This document shows positions 1 through 8,088 of a stretch of DNA of 64,000 bases, piece by piece. Under the pieces are notes generated by a model. The model was not told where the DNA came from. It did not search any database and worked only from the letters and a program-made list of their open reading frames with translations. A program made the position numbers and the translations under genes. The stretch covers positions 248,001 to 312,000 of the forward strand of contig NZ_AP021879.1 of the NCBI RefSeq assembly GCF_009689005.1. The letters run 5' to 3'. The first letter of the stretch is position 1. Each line of letters opens with the position of its first letter. The stretch is from Desulfosarcina ovata subsp. ovata. GTDB taxonomy: Bacteria > Desulfobacterota > Desulfobacteria > Desulfobacterales > Desulfosarcinaceae.

Positions 1-132
1 AAAGTGCAGCTTTGAAGCGCTTTGAGCGGAACCTGTACCGGTTCGTGGAAAAGCAACCGCCCCTGCGGCTGCCAGGTAAGGAAACCCTGGCCTCAATACA
101 TGAAAAGGTAAAAATAAACTTAGATTCGGACC
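1..132. other. Left flank of the IS4-family element, no gene assigned
   Basis: A reading frame on the plus strand starts at 12 and runs into the insertion sequence. Its product up to the IS boundary (about 40 residues, beginning MKRFERNLYRF) resembles nothing I recognise. It does not match the ankyrin repeats on the other side of the element, so the two flanks were probably not one gene. Confidence 0.3.
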
Positions 133-1649
133 ACCAGCCCTTTCAAGGTAGTACTTTTACTTTTTTCTCTCCGCAAGAATTCTTGCGGTTGAGACATGTG
201 GTTTATTTTTCATTGCAATTCGCTTTGGCCGTGGTTTTTTAGGCCCTCGAGGGTGCTTTTGGTACTTTGATAATTTTACGTTGCCAGATAGTTTCTTAAG
301 TAACCGAACCAGGTCGCCTGTTGGCATATCCCGAAAAACAACCCAATGCTCAACGTCGATGACGATCATCATCCCTTGGTAGACGCCTTCGATTTCATTG
401 GCCACATAATAGCCCGATACATTTTGATCTATGAAATCGATACCATGCACACTGCCCAGCGCGGCTTTTACAACGGACATGCCGATGTAGGCGACCAGGG
501 CAACGCAAAAACCGAAAAGGGCAGCACGAGGATAGCCCAAGGTGTTAATTTCAGAATTTAAATATTCAGCGAGACGTTGAAAGGCGGTTTCGATGGTCCA
601 ACGGTCCCGATACAACCTCGCGACTGTCTTTGCGTTCGCTGCGCTTTTTGACAGATTCGTGATGATGAGGATCTCGGTATCTCCATCACGGGTTTCGCCC
701 TTCAGCTTCACGCGAATCCGCCTGAAGGGGTGCTCTTCGCCGGCCTCATCACGAACCCGAATGGGTTGCTCATATACCGCTCCGGTTTCAATTTTGCCGA
801 TATATTTTCCCTTTCCAATTAACTCGAAAGGATAATTCCCATGCTCCCGGATGATGAACCACGCATCCCGCTTATCGATGCCGCAGGTGAATTCAACCAC
901 GCAGAAATTGCGATCGGCAATCCAGACATCATCGGCAACAATGGTTTCAAGCACCGTTTTCAACATTGAGCGTTCTTGTGCATGGCCGTCTTCACAAGGA
1001 AACACATCGATGGGCAGGTGTAACATCGGATCATACACAACCAATGATTTTCCTGGAAGCGGACCCGCCGCTATGGACCGCAACTCTTTGATTCGGTGAT
1101 GACTTTTTTCGATACAGTTGCCATCAAGCAGCTTGATCCGTTTGCCAGGCAAAGGGGAGTTCTGTTTCCCCAACAGCTTTTGGATAATTGGTTCCACTTG
1201 CTCAGCGGCATATCGGACCAACGCTGCCGATGTGCTGGGTTCCATGCCGTTCAACTTGTTGTAAATTGACGTGATTGAAACGGTAATATCCTCTTTTGAG
1301 GTCTGGAAAGCCGCGTGAATCGACCGCTGGCTGCCCTGGACAACCTGGCTCATCAGGTTAAAAAGGGTCGAAAACAAAAGGTCCTTTGTGTATTGCTCCT
1401 TTGCTGTGGTATCGAACCATTCGTCTAACTGCTCGGGATTCAGCACCCGCTCTACCATGCCGCGGGCCATAACGGAAATCGGGGAACTCTTGATGAACGG
1501 CGTGAAAACAGGACTCAACATAGGATCCACCTCCTCTGGGTACAGTTGTTTTGCTGTACCGTACTTCAGACAGAGGCATTTGTTCAGTGTTTTATACATA
1601 AGTTCAATCAGTTAAAGTGGCCCGATAGTACTACCTTGAAAGGGCTGGT
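133..1649 (-). mobile_element. IS4-family insertion sequence
   Basis: The element is bounded by perfect terminal inverted repeats of about 23 bp at 133-155 and 1627-1649, outer end ACCAGCCCTTTCAAGG. It holds a single transposase gene on the minus strand. No matching target duplication is visible: the left flank reads TTCGGACC and the right flank CAAGGCACC. The flanks also encode unrelated sequence. Both facts suggest a deletion or recombination after insertion. It truncates the ankyrin gene to its right. Confidence 0.85.
157..1599 (-). CDS. IS4-family DDE transposase
   Basis: This 480-residue protein catalyses cut-and-paste transposition of the element that encloses it. The C-terminal third carries YRDRWTIETAFQRL, which is the Y-R-E signature around the last catalytic glutamate of IS4-type transposases. 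Likely aspartate ligands lie in KLLDGNC (about residue 160) and VWIADRNF (about residue 225). The lysine/proline-rich C-terminus (HPRGPKKPRPKR) is basic and may bind DNA. Length is normal for IS4 enzymes and the frame is intact, so it may be active. The start at 1599 has only a weak ribosome binding site; the methionine near residue 27 is an alternative. Confidence 0.9.
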   Translation of the reverse strand: MYKTLNKCLCLKYGTAKQLYPEEVDPMLSPVFTPFIKSSPISVMARGMVERVLNPEQLDEWFDTTAKEQYTKDLLFSTLFNLMSQVVQGSQRSIHAAFQTSKEDITVSITSIYNKLNGMEPSTSAALVRYAAEQVEPIIQKLLGKQNSPLPGKRIKLLDGNCIEKSHHRIKELRSIAAGPLPGKSLVVYDPMLHLPIDVFPCEDGHAQERSMLKTVLETIVADDVWIADRNFCVVEFTCGIDKRDAWFIIREHGNYPFELIGKGKYIGKIETGAVYEQPIRVRDEAGEEHPFRRIRVKLKGETRDGDTEILIITNLSKSAANAKTVARLYRDRWTIETAFQRLAEYLNSEINTLGYPRAALFGFCVALVAYIGMSVVKAALGSVHGIDFIDQNVSGYYVANEIEGVYQGMMIVIDVEHWVVFRDMPTGDLVRLLKKLSGNVKLSKYQKHPRGPKKPRPKRIAMKNKPHVSTARILAERKK

Positions 1650-2270
1650 CAAGGCACCAAAGTCGATGCCAAAGATAGTAGCGGAGTAACTGCACTTATG
1701 TACGCATCAGAACATGGCCATAAAGACATTGTAGCTATTCTTCTGAACCATGGTGCCGATCCCAACGTTCAAGATTCAAATCAAGGATTGACAGCATTAA
1801 TGGTTGCCTGCTAAGGCCACACTGATGTTGTACACCTTCTACTTGATGCCAATGCAGATGTTAACTTGAAAGACACCGGTGTGGACCTGGGCATCACCGC
1901 CCTCATAAGCGCCTCACAGTATGGGTATCTTGACATTGTCGAAGCATTAATAGCTAAAGGCGCTGATGTAAATGCAAAAAGCAAATTAAATCGAACTGCG
2001 CTTATGGTAGCCTCAATGTATGGTCATACAAAGGTTGCAAAAACACTATTAGCTAATGGTGCGAAAGTGAATATTAAAGACTCGAAGTATGGTATAACTG
2101 CGCTTATGGGAGCAGCAGCAAATGGACATAAGGAGACCATCAATTTGCTAATAGATAATAAAGCTATTGTTGATACGTCGGATAACCGAGGTATGACTGC
2201 TGCGGACTGGGCGAAAGCCAAAGGACACGATTCCATTGCAAGGCAACTCAAGAAAACTATCAGTGAATAA
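1650..2270 (+). pseudogene. Ankyrin-repeat protein remnant
   Basis: One reading frame from the IS boundary to 2270 encodes tandem ankyrin repeats of about 33-36 residues, with the usual elements such as G-x-TALM-x-A, GH-x-DIV, LL and GADVN. The 5' end with the start codon is missing, apparently removed where the IS4-family element lies. A TAA stop at 1812-1814 interrupts the frame between two well-formed repeats (LMVAC-stop-GHTDVV). The 3' part after the stop keeps a good frame but has only a TTG at 1866 as possible start. Ankyrin repeats mediate protein-protein contacts; no catalytic domain remains. The next gene begins 24 bp downstream without an attC between them. Confidence 0.85.
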
Positions 2271-2293
2271 AGCCAAAAAAATGAGGGTATTAG

Positions 2294-2698
2294 ATGAAGC
2301 GATTAATTATAGTATTTCTGACAGTCTTAATTGCCACAAGTAATTTAGGAATTGCAGTTGCTAAAATCGAGGGGGCATCTAACGATATCGAAACCTCGGA
2401 AAGTTCAGGTGACAACCAGAAAATCGAAGGTGAAGGCTTTCCTGATGGTTTCATTACTGGGTTGATTTCTATGATCGGATATCCAATGGTATTCATTACT
2501 TCAGCTATAAAAATGGATTTTAGTTTATTACGTGGATATTTTATTAGAAATTGGGTGAATCATTCTGGTCCATTCATTTTTGGTAATGTATTAGGCCTGT
2601 TAATAGGGTGGATCATCGTGGTTGGCATTGGAGCTGCTCTAAACTCTAATAAAGGCCGAACAAATAAATCCAGCGGACGCAAAAAGTCGCGCCGCTGA
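2294..2698 (+). CDS. Small exported/membrane protein of unknown function (cassette gene)
   Basis: A 134-residue protein I do not recognise. The N-terminus (MKRLIIVFLTVLIATSNLG) looks like a signal peptide or first membrane segment. An acidic Ser/Glu-rich linker follows, then a hydrophobic stretch near residues 54-72 and a clear transmembrane segment near 98-117 (VLGLLIGWIIVVGIGAAL). The tail is short and strongly basic, ending GRKKSRR. A GAGGGT ribosome site precedes the ATG. The last 14 codons lie inside the attC site at 2654-2712, so the basic tail is encoded by the recombination site itself. Confidence 0.6.
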   Translation: MKRLIIVFLTVLIATSNLGIAVAKIEGASNDIETSESSGDNQKIEGEGFPDGFITGLISMIGYPMVFITSAIKMDFSLLRGYFIRNWVNHSGPFIFGNVLGLLIGWIIVVGIGAALNSNKGRTNKSSGRKKSRR

Positions 2699-2712
2699 TT
2701 TCAGCGTTATGT
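2654..2712 (+). other. attC site 1 (integron cassette recombination site)
   Basis: R''-like GCCGAAC at 2655-2661, arms AAATC-CAGCGG (2666-2676) and CCGCTG-ATTT (2692-2701), and R' GCGTTATGT ending at 2712. The arms pair with a one-base bulge around a loop of about 15 nt, the usual attC layout. It overlaps the 3' end of the preceding gene. Confidence 0.75.
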
Positions 2713-2736
2713 TTTCTTATATGAACTGGAATTATT

Positions 2737-3129
2737 ATGGATAAGGAATTAATTGAAATAATAGGGGAAGTAGCTGGAGAACCTTTGTCTCTTGTAGCTT
2801 ACTTAGCGATTATTGCATTATTTTCATGGAGAGCATGGCTTAATACGAAGCCAGTCAAAGAAGCTGAAAAAATATTGGATAAGTATAAGAATGATATTGA
2901 TAGAAACAAGGCATTAGAACACCTGATTGGTAATTCAATCCCAGACAAGATAGGAGAAGAAAAAATAATTGAATGGGTAAAATTAAAAAGTAAGGAAAAA
3001 ACAAGGAAAATGTTAGTGCTTGCATATATTGCCACACTAGTAACGATACTTAGTATATCTGCATTCGCATATGATAAGCACAAAAGACAAAAATCAAACC
3101 TAGAACTAATAGAGATTACAAATGAATAA
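2737..3129 (+). CDS. Two-segment membrane protein of unknown function (cassette gene)
   Basis: A 130-residue protein of unknown family. It has a hydrophobic segment near residues 17-31 (LSLVAYLAIIALFSW), a charged, lysine-rich middle that is probably helical, and a second hydrophobic segment near 92-112 (MLVLAYIATLVTILSISAF) with a short polar tail. It starts 25 bp after the R' box of attC 1, as expected for the first gene of a cassette, and overlaps the next gene by 8 bp, so the two are probably co-translated. The base composition is much more AT-rich than the core genes to the right, consistent with transfer. Confidence 0.6.
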   Translation: MDKELIEIIGEVAGEPLSLVAYLAIIALFSWRAWLNTKPVKEAEKILDKYKNDIDRNKALEHLIGNSIPDKIGEEKIIEWVKLKSKEKTRKMLVLAYIATLVTILSISAFAYDKHKRQKSNLELIEITNE

Positions 3130-4185
3130 AATATTTTTCATTGTGCTGCTCTTAGTGCCAGGGATTTCTGTAGCTGAGTATCCTATTAATGTCGATATTA
3201 AACCATACTCAGATAAAATCGAGCCAAATTATAATTTTTCAGCATTGTCTCGTAACTCTGGGAATTCAAAATATGAAAAAATTGTCAAATTTATATTATC
3301 GAATTCTGGAGATGGAACAGTTCTTGTTGATAAACTATTTGTAAAAATTATCGATTATAAGAAATATAAGATTTACACATTTCCAAGAGGACCACTCGCG
3401 CCAGTCGCGAAATATTCATACACTGTAGAGATAAATTCAACTAAAACAGAATTCTTAATTACAGATCAGAAGTTTAAATATAGCGCTGGAGAAATCGATG
3501 AGTTTGAAGTCAGAGTGCAAGCTGTTGAGCAAGGGATATATCAATTCAAAATAGTCACAGAAGGTTATGATATTAGGACGAAAGAAAAATTTGTTAAGGA
3601 AACGAGCATACATAGTATTACATTTCCAGAAGTTGTGCATTATGAAAATATCATTAAAAACGCTCGTGAATCTGTGTATGTTTTTTTGGGTGGGCATTCA
3701 TTTCAAGAGCTGATGAGCAGTCCTAAATTAATGGAGTATTTATACACTTCGATAAAAAACGAGAAAATCGATTTTAAAGCTATTGTTAACATAGATTACT
3801 ATTTTTACAGATATAATAGCCTTGGACCGTATTCAGCTCAATTTTTATCAGGTGGCTATTTGTTATTGCCAAATAGAACACTATTTTTAGCAGGTTACAA
3901 TAATGTTAGGCCTGCTGTTAATGATGAATTTTATGATGAATATCCATACATTATTATCGATAAGAAATATGTACTAACTAAGGTAGACAATTTTATATTG
4001 GGAAAAATTGCATATATCGATGGGGATAGAGTATTGGCATACTTAGATAAATTCAGAAAATCTTGGTTAGATCAACCTTATTTATCCTTGTCCGAATATG
4101 CAAAGAATATTGCTCAGATGGATAGTGGTGAAATACTTGTTACCTCAGAAGCGCTATTTTCCTCTAATTCTATATCAAAATCGTT

Positions 4186-5772
4186 GTAAGCGTTCACGGG
4201 GTATATTGGGCGCTCAATCCGGCGCACTTTTTTCGCTCCGCTAACCTCTCGTAATTTCAATATTTTTATACAAAATCAATAACTTATTGAAATAATTAAA
4301 AATATCTAGACTTTCCATTTCTAGTATGCTATCGTGCTTTTCATGAAGCCCGATAGACCCATTTCAGATGCCGATTGGCAAGCTACTGCTGAACCGGTAC
4401 GCCAGTACATCGTTTCTTTGGAAGATGAGCTGCGGGCGATTAAAACTCAAAACGACAAGCTGGAGAAAAACAACGAGAAGCTTGAAAAGCAAAAACGCCA
4501 AAACTCGACCAACTCCAGCAAACCGCCCTCATCCGATCCGCCCTATAACAAACCCAAACGCGAAAAGCCCAAAGGCGAACGCAAGCCGGGCGGACAAAAA
4601 GGACACCCGGGGCATGGGCAAATGCTGCTAACGCCCAACAATACTCAAAATGTGATGCCCGAGTGCTGCGGTTGCGGTCTCCATTCATCGGATTGGGATA
4701 ATCTGCGACCCTTTCATACTCACCAACATATCGAATTGCCTGAAATCGAGATGGACATCACCCATTTTGTTCTGCACCAAGGTCAATGCCCTGGGTGCGG
4801 CAAGATTGTCAAAGCACAGGTTCCGGAGGCGTTTAGCACCGGCTACGGCCCGCGGTTTTGTGCGTTTATCGCCGAACTGAGTGGTATCAAGGCCATGAGT
4901 CGGAGAAATGTGCAGCAACTGGTCCACTCCGTGTTTGATATCAAAATCGCCACCGGCACGATCCAAAAGGTTATCGACCGCGCTTCCGAGGCCATTGCCT
5001 CCACCTATGAGCGTATCGGCCAGGTGGCCCGCAGCAGTGAGTGCAACTTCATCGATGAAACCAGTTGGTTTAAAAAGCACAATCTGCAATGGCTCTGGGT
5101 AATGGTCAATACGATGGTGGCCTTTTTCCGCATCGATCCGAAAAGATCCAAACAGGCCTTTCTCGAACTGATCGCCGACTGGAAAGGCATCTTGATCAGC
5201 GATGGTTATCGCCTTTATTGCAAATGGGTCCATGGCCGGCAAACCTGCCTGGCCCATTTGATCCGAAAGGCCAAGGCGTTAATCGAGAGTAGAAAACTCA
5301 ACGAAAGGCGAGGCGGCAAGTTAATCTTGGCACATTTGAATACCCTGATCGAATTTTCAAAAAACAAACCGCCACCTTTAAAATGGGAGCGTTTTTATAA
5401 CTCCTTGTTGCTCATCCTCAGCCTTTTTGAAGACGACACCGACGGTGCCGGTCGCCTGGCCAGGCAAATAATACGAGAAATTGACGCATTGTGGACCTTT
5501 CTCGAACATGATGGCGTCGAACCCACCAACAACCGTGCCGAACGCTCTCTGCGCTTTGGCGTGCTATGGCGCAAATGTAGTCTGGGAACGCAAAGCGACA
5601 AAGGCAACCGCTGGGTCGAACGAATCTTGTCTGTAAAAGAAACCTGCCGACTGAGAGATAAAGCCACATTTCCGTTTATAGTCGAATGCCTGGAATGTTA
5701 CTTTGCAGGCATCTCTGTTGATGTGAGTTGGATCTAAGCCTCTCTTCAGCTAATAGCCCCGTGACCGTTTAC
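4186..5772 (+). mobile_element. IS66-family element, copy 1 (single-ORF type)
   Basis: This 1587-bp element has imperfect inverted ends: left GTAAGCGTTCACGGGG and, on the complementary strand, right GTAAACGGTCACGGGG. It is flanked by an exact 8-bp target duplication AAATCGTT at 4178-4185 and 5773-5780, the duplication size typical of IS66. It carries only the large transposase gene, without the TnpA/TnpB accessory genes, like the ISBst12 subgroup. It lies in a cassette gene. An almost identical copy in the opposite orientation is at 9950-11536. Confidence 0.93.
4343..5737 (+). CDS. IS66-family transposase (TnpC type)
   Basis: This 464-residue transposase drives movement of IS66 copy 1. The N-terminal 80 residues form a charged coiled coil followed by a Ser/Pro stretch (NSTNSSKPPSSDPP) and a basic segment, as is standard for IS66 TnpC. 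A zinc-binding motif follows (ECCGCG, then CPGCGK). The DDE core shows NFIDETSWF and LISDGYRLY for the aspartates and PTNNRAERSLRF for the glutamate. An upstream GTG at 4334 could also serve as start; I chose the ATG at 4343. The frame is intact. It differs from copy 2 by only a few residues. Confidence 0.92.
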   Translation: MKPDRPISDADWQATAEPVRQYIVSLEDELRAIKTQNDKLEKNNEKLEKQKRQNSTNSSKPPSSDPPYNKPKREKPKGERKPGGQKGHPGHGQMLLTPNNTQNVMPECCGCGLHSSDWDNLRPFHTHQHIELPEIEMDITHFVLHQGQCPGCGKIVKAQVPEAFSTGYGPRFCAFIAELSGIKAMSRRNVQQLVHSVFDIKIATGTIQKVIDRASEAIASTYERIGQVARSSECNFIDETSWFKKHNLQWLWVMVNTMVAFFRIDPKRSKQAFLELIADWKGILISDGYRLYCKWVHGRQTCLAHLIRKAKALIESRKLNERRGGKLILAHLNTLIEFSKNKPPPLKWERFYNSLLLILSLFEDDTDGAGRLARQIIREIDALWTFLEHDGVEPTNNRAERSLRFGVLWRKCSLGTQSDKGNRWVERILSVKETCRLRDKATFPFIVECLECYFAGISVDVSWI

Positions 5773-6051
5773 AAATCGTTTAATGTAAAAAAAATCGATG
5801 GTAGAGAAGTTGAGTATATATTTTTGTTGAGATACTCTTCTAATATAGAAAGATTAAAAGATTTGGCATCGTATTATAAAGGGGGGTCTCGTTTAGCCAA
5901 GAAAGCAGAGGAGTCTATAAAATATTTGTATTGTGATATTGACAAACGAATAGATGTAAATGAGGAAGACAAAAAAAATATCAAGTTCTATATTGATACG
6001 CATACTCCAGAGGCTAAACCAGAAAAAAGCTTTTCCTGTTATTAAGAATAA

Positions 6052-6115
6052 ACATAACAAGGCTTTTTCAGCGGAGCACAAAAAGCTCGCGCCCGCTGAA
6101 AAGCAGCGTTAGCGC
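6052..6115 (+). other. attC site 2
   Basis: R'' ACATAAC at 6052-6058, a perfect 10-bp inverted repeat TTTTCAGCGG (6065-6074) and CCGCTGAAAA (6093-6102), and R' GCGTTAGCG (6106-6114). It sits 7 bp after the stop of the IS-split gene and 10 bp before the next start. This is the clearest short attC in the window. Confidence 0.85.
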
Positions 6116-6124
6116 TCTGGATTA

Positions 6125-6469
6125 ATGATGAGTAACGACAAAAAGAGCTTTTTCTATAATCCATCATTCAGGGTATCGGTCTATATCCTCGCCTCAGCAT
6201 TTCTATGTTGCTTTAGGCTCTTTGTCTTACTCAATCCCAAATGGGAAAGAATAATCAACAGATATGAACAGGGGCATATTCCGTCTACCGCGATTATAGC
6301 ATTCACATCGGGCTTTCTCATTGAGATTGTATTTTTTCTTTTTACCTTTAACAGCATCAATTGGAGTTCTGGCAAAGCCATGATATTACTGACAATATTT
6401 TTATTGATAGGCCTTATGGGTTTGCTTTCACTTATTAAATTTCAAGACTATGAAAAGGAAAAAGGTTAA
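6125..6469 (+). CDS. Three-segment membrane protein of unknown function (cassette gene)
   Basis: A 114-residue protein with three hydrophobic segments at about residues 17-36, 55-75 and 84-104 and short charged termini, so it is probably an inner-membrane protein. I recognise no family. The start has two consecutive ATG codons (6125 and 6128), 10 bp after the R' box of attC 2. The stop at 6469 is followed within 6 bp by attC 3, so the gene fills its cassette almost completely. Confidence 0.6.
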   Translation: MMSNDKKSFFYNPSFRVSVYILASAFLCCFRLFVLLNPKWERIINRYEQGHIPSTAIIAFTSGFLIEIVFFLFTFNSINWSSGKAMILLTIFLLIGLMGLLSLIKFQDYEKEKG

Positions 6470-6474
6470 AGGAA

Positions 6475-6540
6475 GCGCTAACAAATCGTTTGAGAATCGA
6501 CGCGCAAAAAGCGCGCGCGTCTCAACTCAACCGTTGGTTG
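6475..6540 (+). other. attC site 3
   Basis: R'' GCGCTAAC at 6475-6482. Outer arms TTTGAGA and TCTCAACTCAA and inner arms GACGCGC and GCGCGTC pair around an A-rich loop. R' CCGTTGGTT lies at 6531-6539. It is placed between two short genes as a cassette boundary. Confidence 0.8.
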
Positions 6541-6548
6541 CATGAAAA

Positions 6549-6995
6549 ATGAATGAACAAGCTTTACAACATTTCAGATCTGTTTGCAGGCGTGAGTTCC
6601 AGTTTCTTATTGACGAATTCGGCTTTGCTTCGGCGCCCCTGCCTAAAGGCAAGTATGTAAATCAGTTCCAGTTTCGCTTGTCTAATGGGGCCATCACTTT
6701 AGTTGTTGAGGGCGTTAGTTACGGAATGGATGCCATGGTTTCCCTTGAAGACAAACACGATCGTTCGGTTGGAGTCAGATGCTTGGTACCCGGCTGGAAA
6801 CCGTTCGCAAAACGAAAAAAGAAAAAGAAGAAAAACATCCTAAACCAAGACCAACAGATCGCGCGGTCAGCAGTATTGCTCAAAGACCATGGGACCGACA
6901 TCCTTAACGGAGATCTGGAACGTTTCAATAAGATCGGGGATAGAATCAATCATATTATGCAAAGATTCAAAGAACAAAGGGCAACCAACCAATAA
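6549..6995 (+). CDS. Hypothetical soluble protein with a poly-lysine stretch (cassette gene)
   Basis: A 148-residue protein without signal peptide or membrane segment and with no family I recognise. The first 85 residues look like a compact alpha/beta domain. Residues 89-97 form a run of basic residues (KRKKKKKK) that separates this from a C-terminal helical part. The A-rich tract encoding the lysines is a likely site for frameshift errors, but the frame is open on both sides. The start lies about 10 bp after the R' box of attC 3 and the stop falls inside the left end of attC 4. Confidence 0.55.
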   Translation: MNEQALQHFRSVCRREFQFLIDEFGFASAPLPKGKYVNQFQFRLSNGAITLVVEGVSYGMDAMVSLEDKHDRSVGVRCLVPGWKPFAKRKKKKKKNILNQDQQIARSAVLLKDHGTDILNGDLERFNKIGDRINHIMQRFKEQRATNQ

Positions 6996-7041
6996 ATTCA
7001 GCCGACCCCAAAAGCCGGGCGGCTGATTAAATCGTTATAAG
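6982..7041 (+). other. attC site 4
   Basis: R''-like ACCAACC near 6983-6989, arms AATTCAGCCG-ACCC (6995-7008) and GGG-CGGCTGATT (7017-7028), and R' CGTTATAAGC (7033-7042). The preceding stop codon is within the site. Confidence 0.8.
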
Positions 7042-7051
7042 CAAAAATACT

Positions 7052-7372
7052 ATGAGCGAATACGGATGCGAACATTGCAAAGAGGTTTGTCAGAACTACA
7101 GGATTAATTTTCCATCTGATCTTAGACAGGCGATCAGAGTTGTTCAAGATAACATTGCAGATGGAACTATAATTGAAAGTGACTTTTGGCCGGATCAGCA
7201 CCTAAAAACAACAAACACACCGTTTTCCGAAATTCAATCAAAAGATCCGTGGGAGGATGTATTGGTTTACTATTTTCAGTGCCCTCGCTGTACGCAACTT
7301 TTCAAACTAAGTGCTGAAACTTATCATGGCAGTGGAGGTTCTTGGACTCCAATTAAGAAGGGCAGCTTATAA
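7052..7372 (+). CDS. Small protein with two CxxC pairs (cassette gene)
   Basis: A 106-residue protein. Two cysteine pairs, CEHC near residue 6 and CPRC near residue 76, could bind one zinc ion as a split zinc ribbon. The middle is acidic and Trp/Asp-containing (DFWPDQH, DPWEDVLVYY). It has no signal peptide or membrane segment and I cannot name a family. It starts 10 bp after attC 4 and ends within the left end of the long attC 5. Confidence 0.55.
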   Translation: MSEYGCEHCKEVCQNYRINFPSDLRQAIRVVQDNIADGTIIESDFWPDQHLKTTNTPFSEIQSKDPWEDVLVYYFQCPRCTQLFKLSAETYHGSGGSWTPIKKGSL

Positions 7373-7494
7373 CCCTGCCATGCATTTGACCGCCAGGGCC
7401 GGGCGAATTTGGGAAGTCAGTATCAAACGAGTCAACATCAAATACTTGGTCTTTCAGTAGGAGCCCTGGCGGCAACTGATGGCCACGTTATGAG
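7365..7494 (+). other. attC site 5 (long, about 130 bp)
   Basis: R'' GCTTATAAC at 7365-7373, a perfect inner inverted repeat CCGCCAGGGC (7390-7399) and GCCCTGGCGG (7463-7472), complementary spacer parts, and R' CGTTATGAGG (7486-7495). The length resembles the long attC sites of chromosomal integrons. Confidence 0.85.
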
Positions 7495-7543
7495 GCTAAG
7501 CGATAGCAGAGGGTTGATGTAACCCCAATATTAGGAGGGCTGC

Positions 7544-7732
7544 TTAGAACTTGGGTTTTATTCCGGCTTGTTTGCAGAGTTCATTTGCGGTAATTCTATC
7601 GAGTTGCCTATGGCGTTTTACAGGAATGACTTTGGTTCCATTTGTATATATGGCATGATTTGCACCTTCCCTTACGAGGTAAAAACCATGCTGTTCCATG
7701 TGTCGGATGAGATCACGCCGTTTGACCGACAT
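7544..7732 (-). CDS. hicA: HicA-family mRNA interferase toxin
   Basis: A 62-residue HicA toxin, a small double-stranded-RNA-binding-fold ribonuclease that cleaves mRNA and blocks translation. MSVKRRDLIRHMEQHGF is the standard N-terminal helix. The catalytic histidine is in EGANHAIYTNG, followed by the usual basic strand and the C-terminal ITANELCKQAGI helix. The frame is open further upstream, but the family length and the overlap with hicB fix the start at 7732. The gene overlaps the 3' end of hicB by 20 bp and is translated after it. Confidence 0.88.
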   Translation of the reverse strand: MSVKRRDLIRHMEQHGFYLVREGANHAIYTNGTKVIPVKRHRQLDRITANELCKQAGIKPKF

Positions 7733-7949
7733 GCTGAACCTCAATGGCCAGTTGCTCAATAAGAGCGTTTCCGTTCGGCATTTCCCTGCCAGTTTGGCGG
7801 TAAGCAAGCACCATCTCATTGAGAGCATCCCGAAGCATGGCTCGGCATTCTTCAAGGTCTTTGCCTTCGGTGAGGACCTCGGGCCATTCAACTAATTGGC
7901 CCATGTACCCTGAATCGATTTTTGTGTATTTGGCTGTGTAGTTGATCAT
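7713..7949 (-). CDS. hicB: HicB-family antitoxin
   Basis: A 78-residue antitoxin that neutralises HicA. It shows the partial RNase H-like HicB fold: YTAKYTKIDSGYMGQLVEWPEVLTEGKDLEECRAM in shorter overlapping elements, with GYMGQLVEWP and GKDLEECRAMLRDAL as the most typical parts. This is the short form without a long DNA-binding C-terminus. It comes before hicA on the minus strand, so the pair is inverted relative to the surrounding cassettes. Such pairs are common passengers of integron arrays and may stabilise them. Confidence 0.85.
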   Translation of the reverse strand: MINYTAKYTKIDSGYMGQLVEWPEVLTEGKDLEECRAMLRDALNEMVLAYRQTGREMPNGNALIEQLAIEVQHVGQTA

Positions 7950-8088
7950 TTTTACGAATTCCTAACCCATCTAAAAAAATGGATAAAAATGTTTTATTTC
8001 ATAATGCCAATGTGACCCCAGCTTGTAATAGTTGCCATTGTATTTGGATATTATAAAATATGAAGGGCCTCATAACAACAGCTTTCTA

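Larger units (their letters stand above)
3122..6045 (+). pseudogene. Secreted protein of unknown function, split by IS66 copy 1
   Basis: Removing the IS66 element (4186-5772) and one copy of its 8-bp target duplication joins 3122-4185 to 5781-6045 in one frame, giving 442 residues. The junction reads KS-FNVKKIDGREVEY. The N-terminus (MNKIFFIVLLLVPGISVAEYP) is a typical signal peptide with cleavage after Ala-18 or nearby, so the product was exported. The mature part is rich in Tyr, Lys and Ile and matches no family I know; the N-terminal 150 residues look beta-rich. As it stands, translation would stop one codon into the IS (355 residues), so a truncated product lacking about 87 residues is possible. 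An attC follows the original stop codon. Confidence 0.8.

Noticed and set aside
7950..8070. A separate attC between hicB and the interrupted site.
   Set aside because: CCTAACCC at about 7961 resembles an R'' box but no complementary arm or GTT box is close by.
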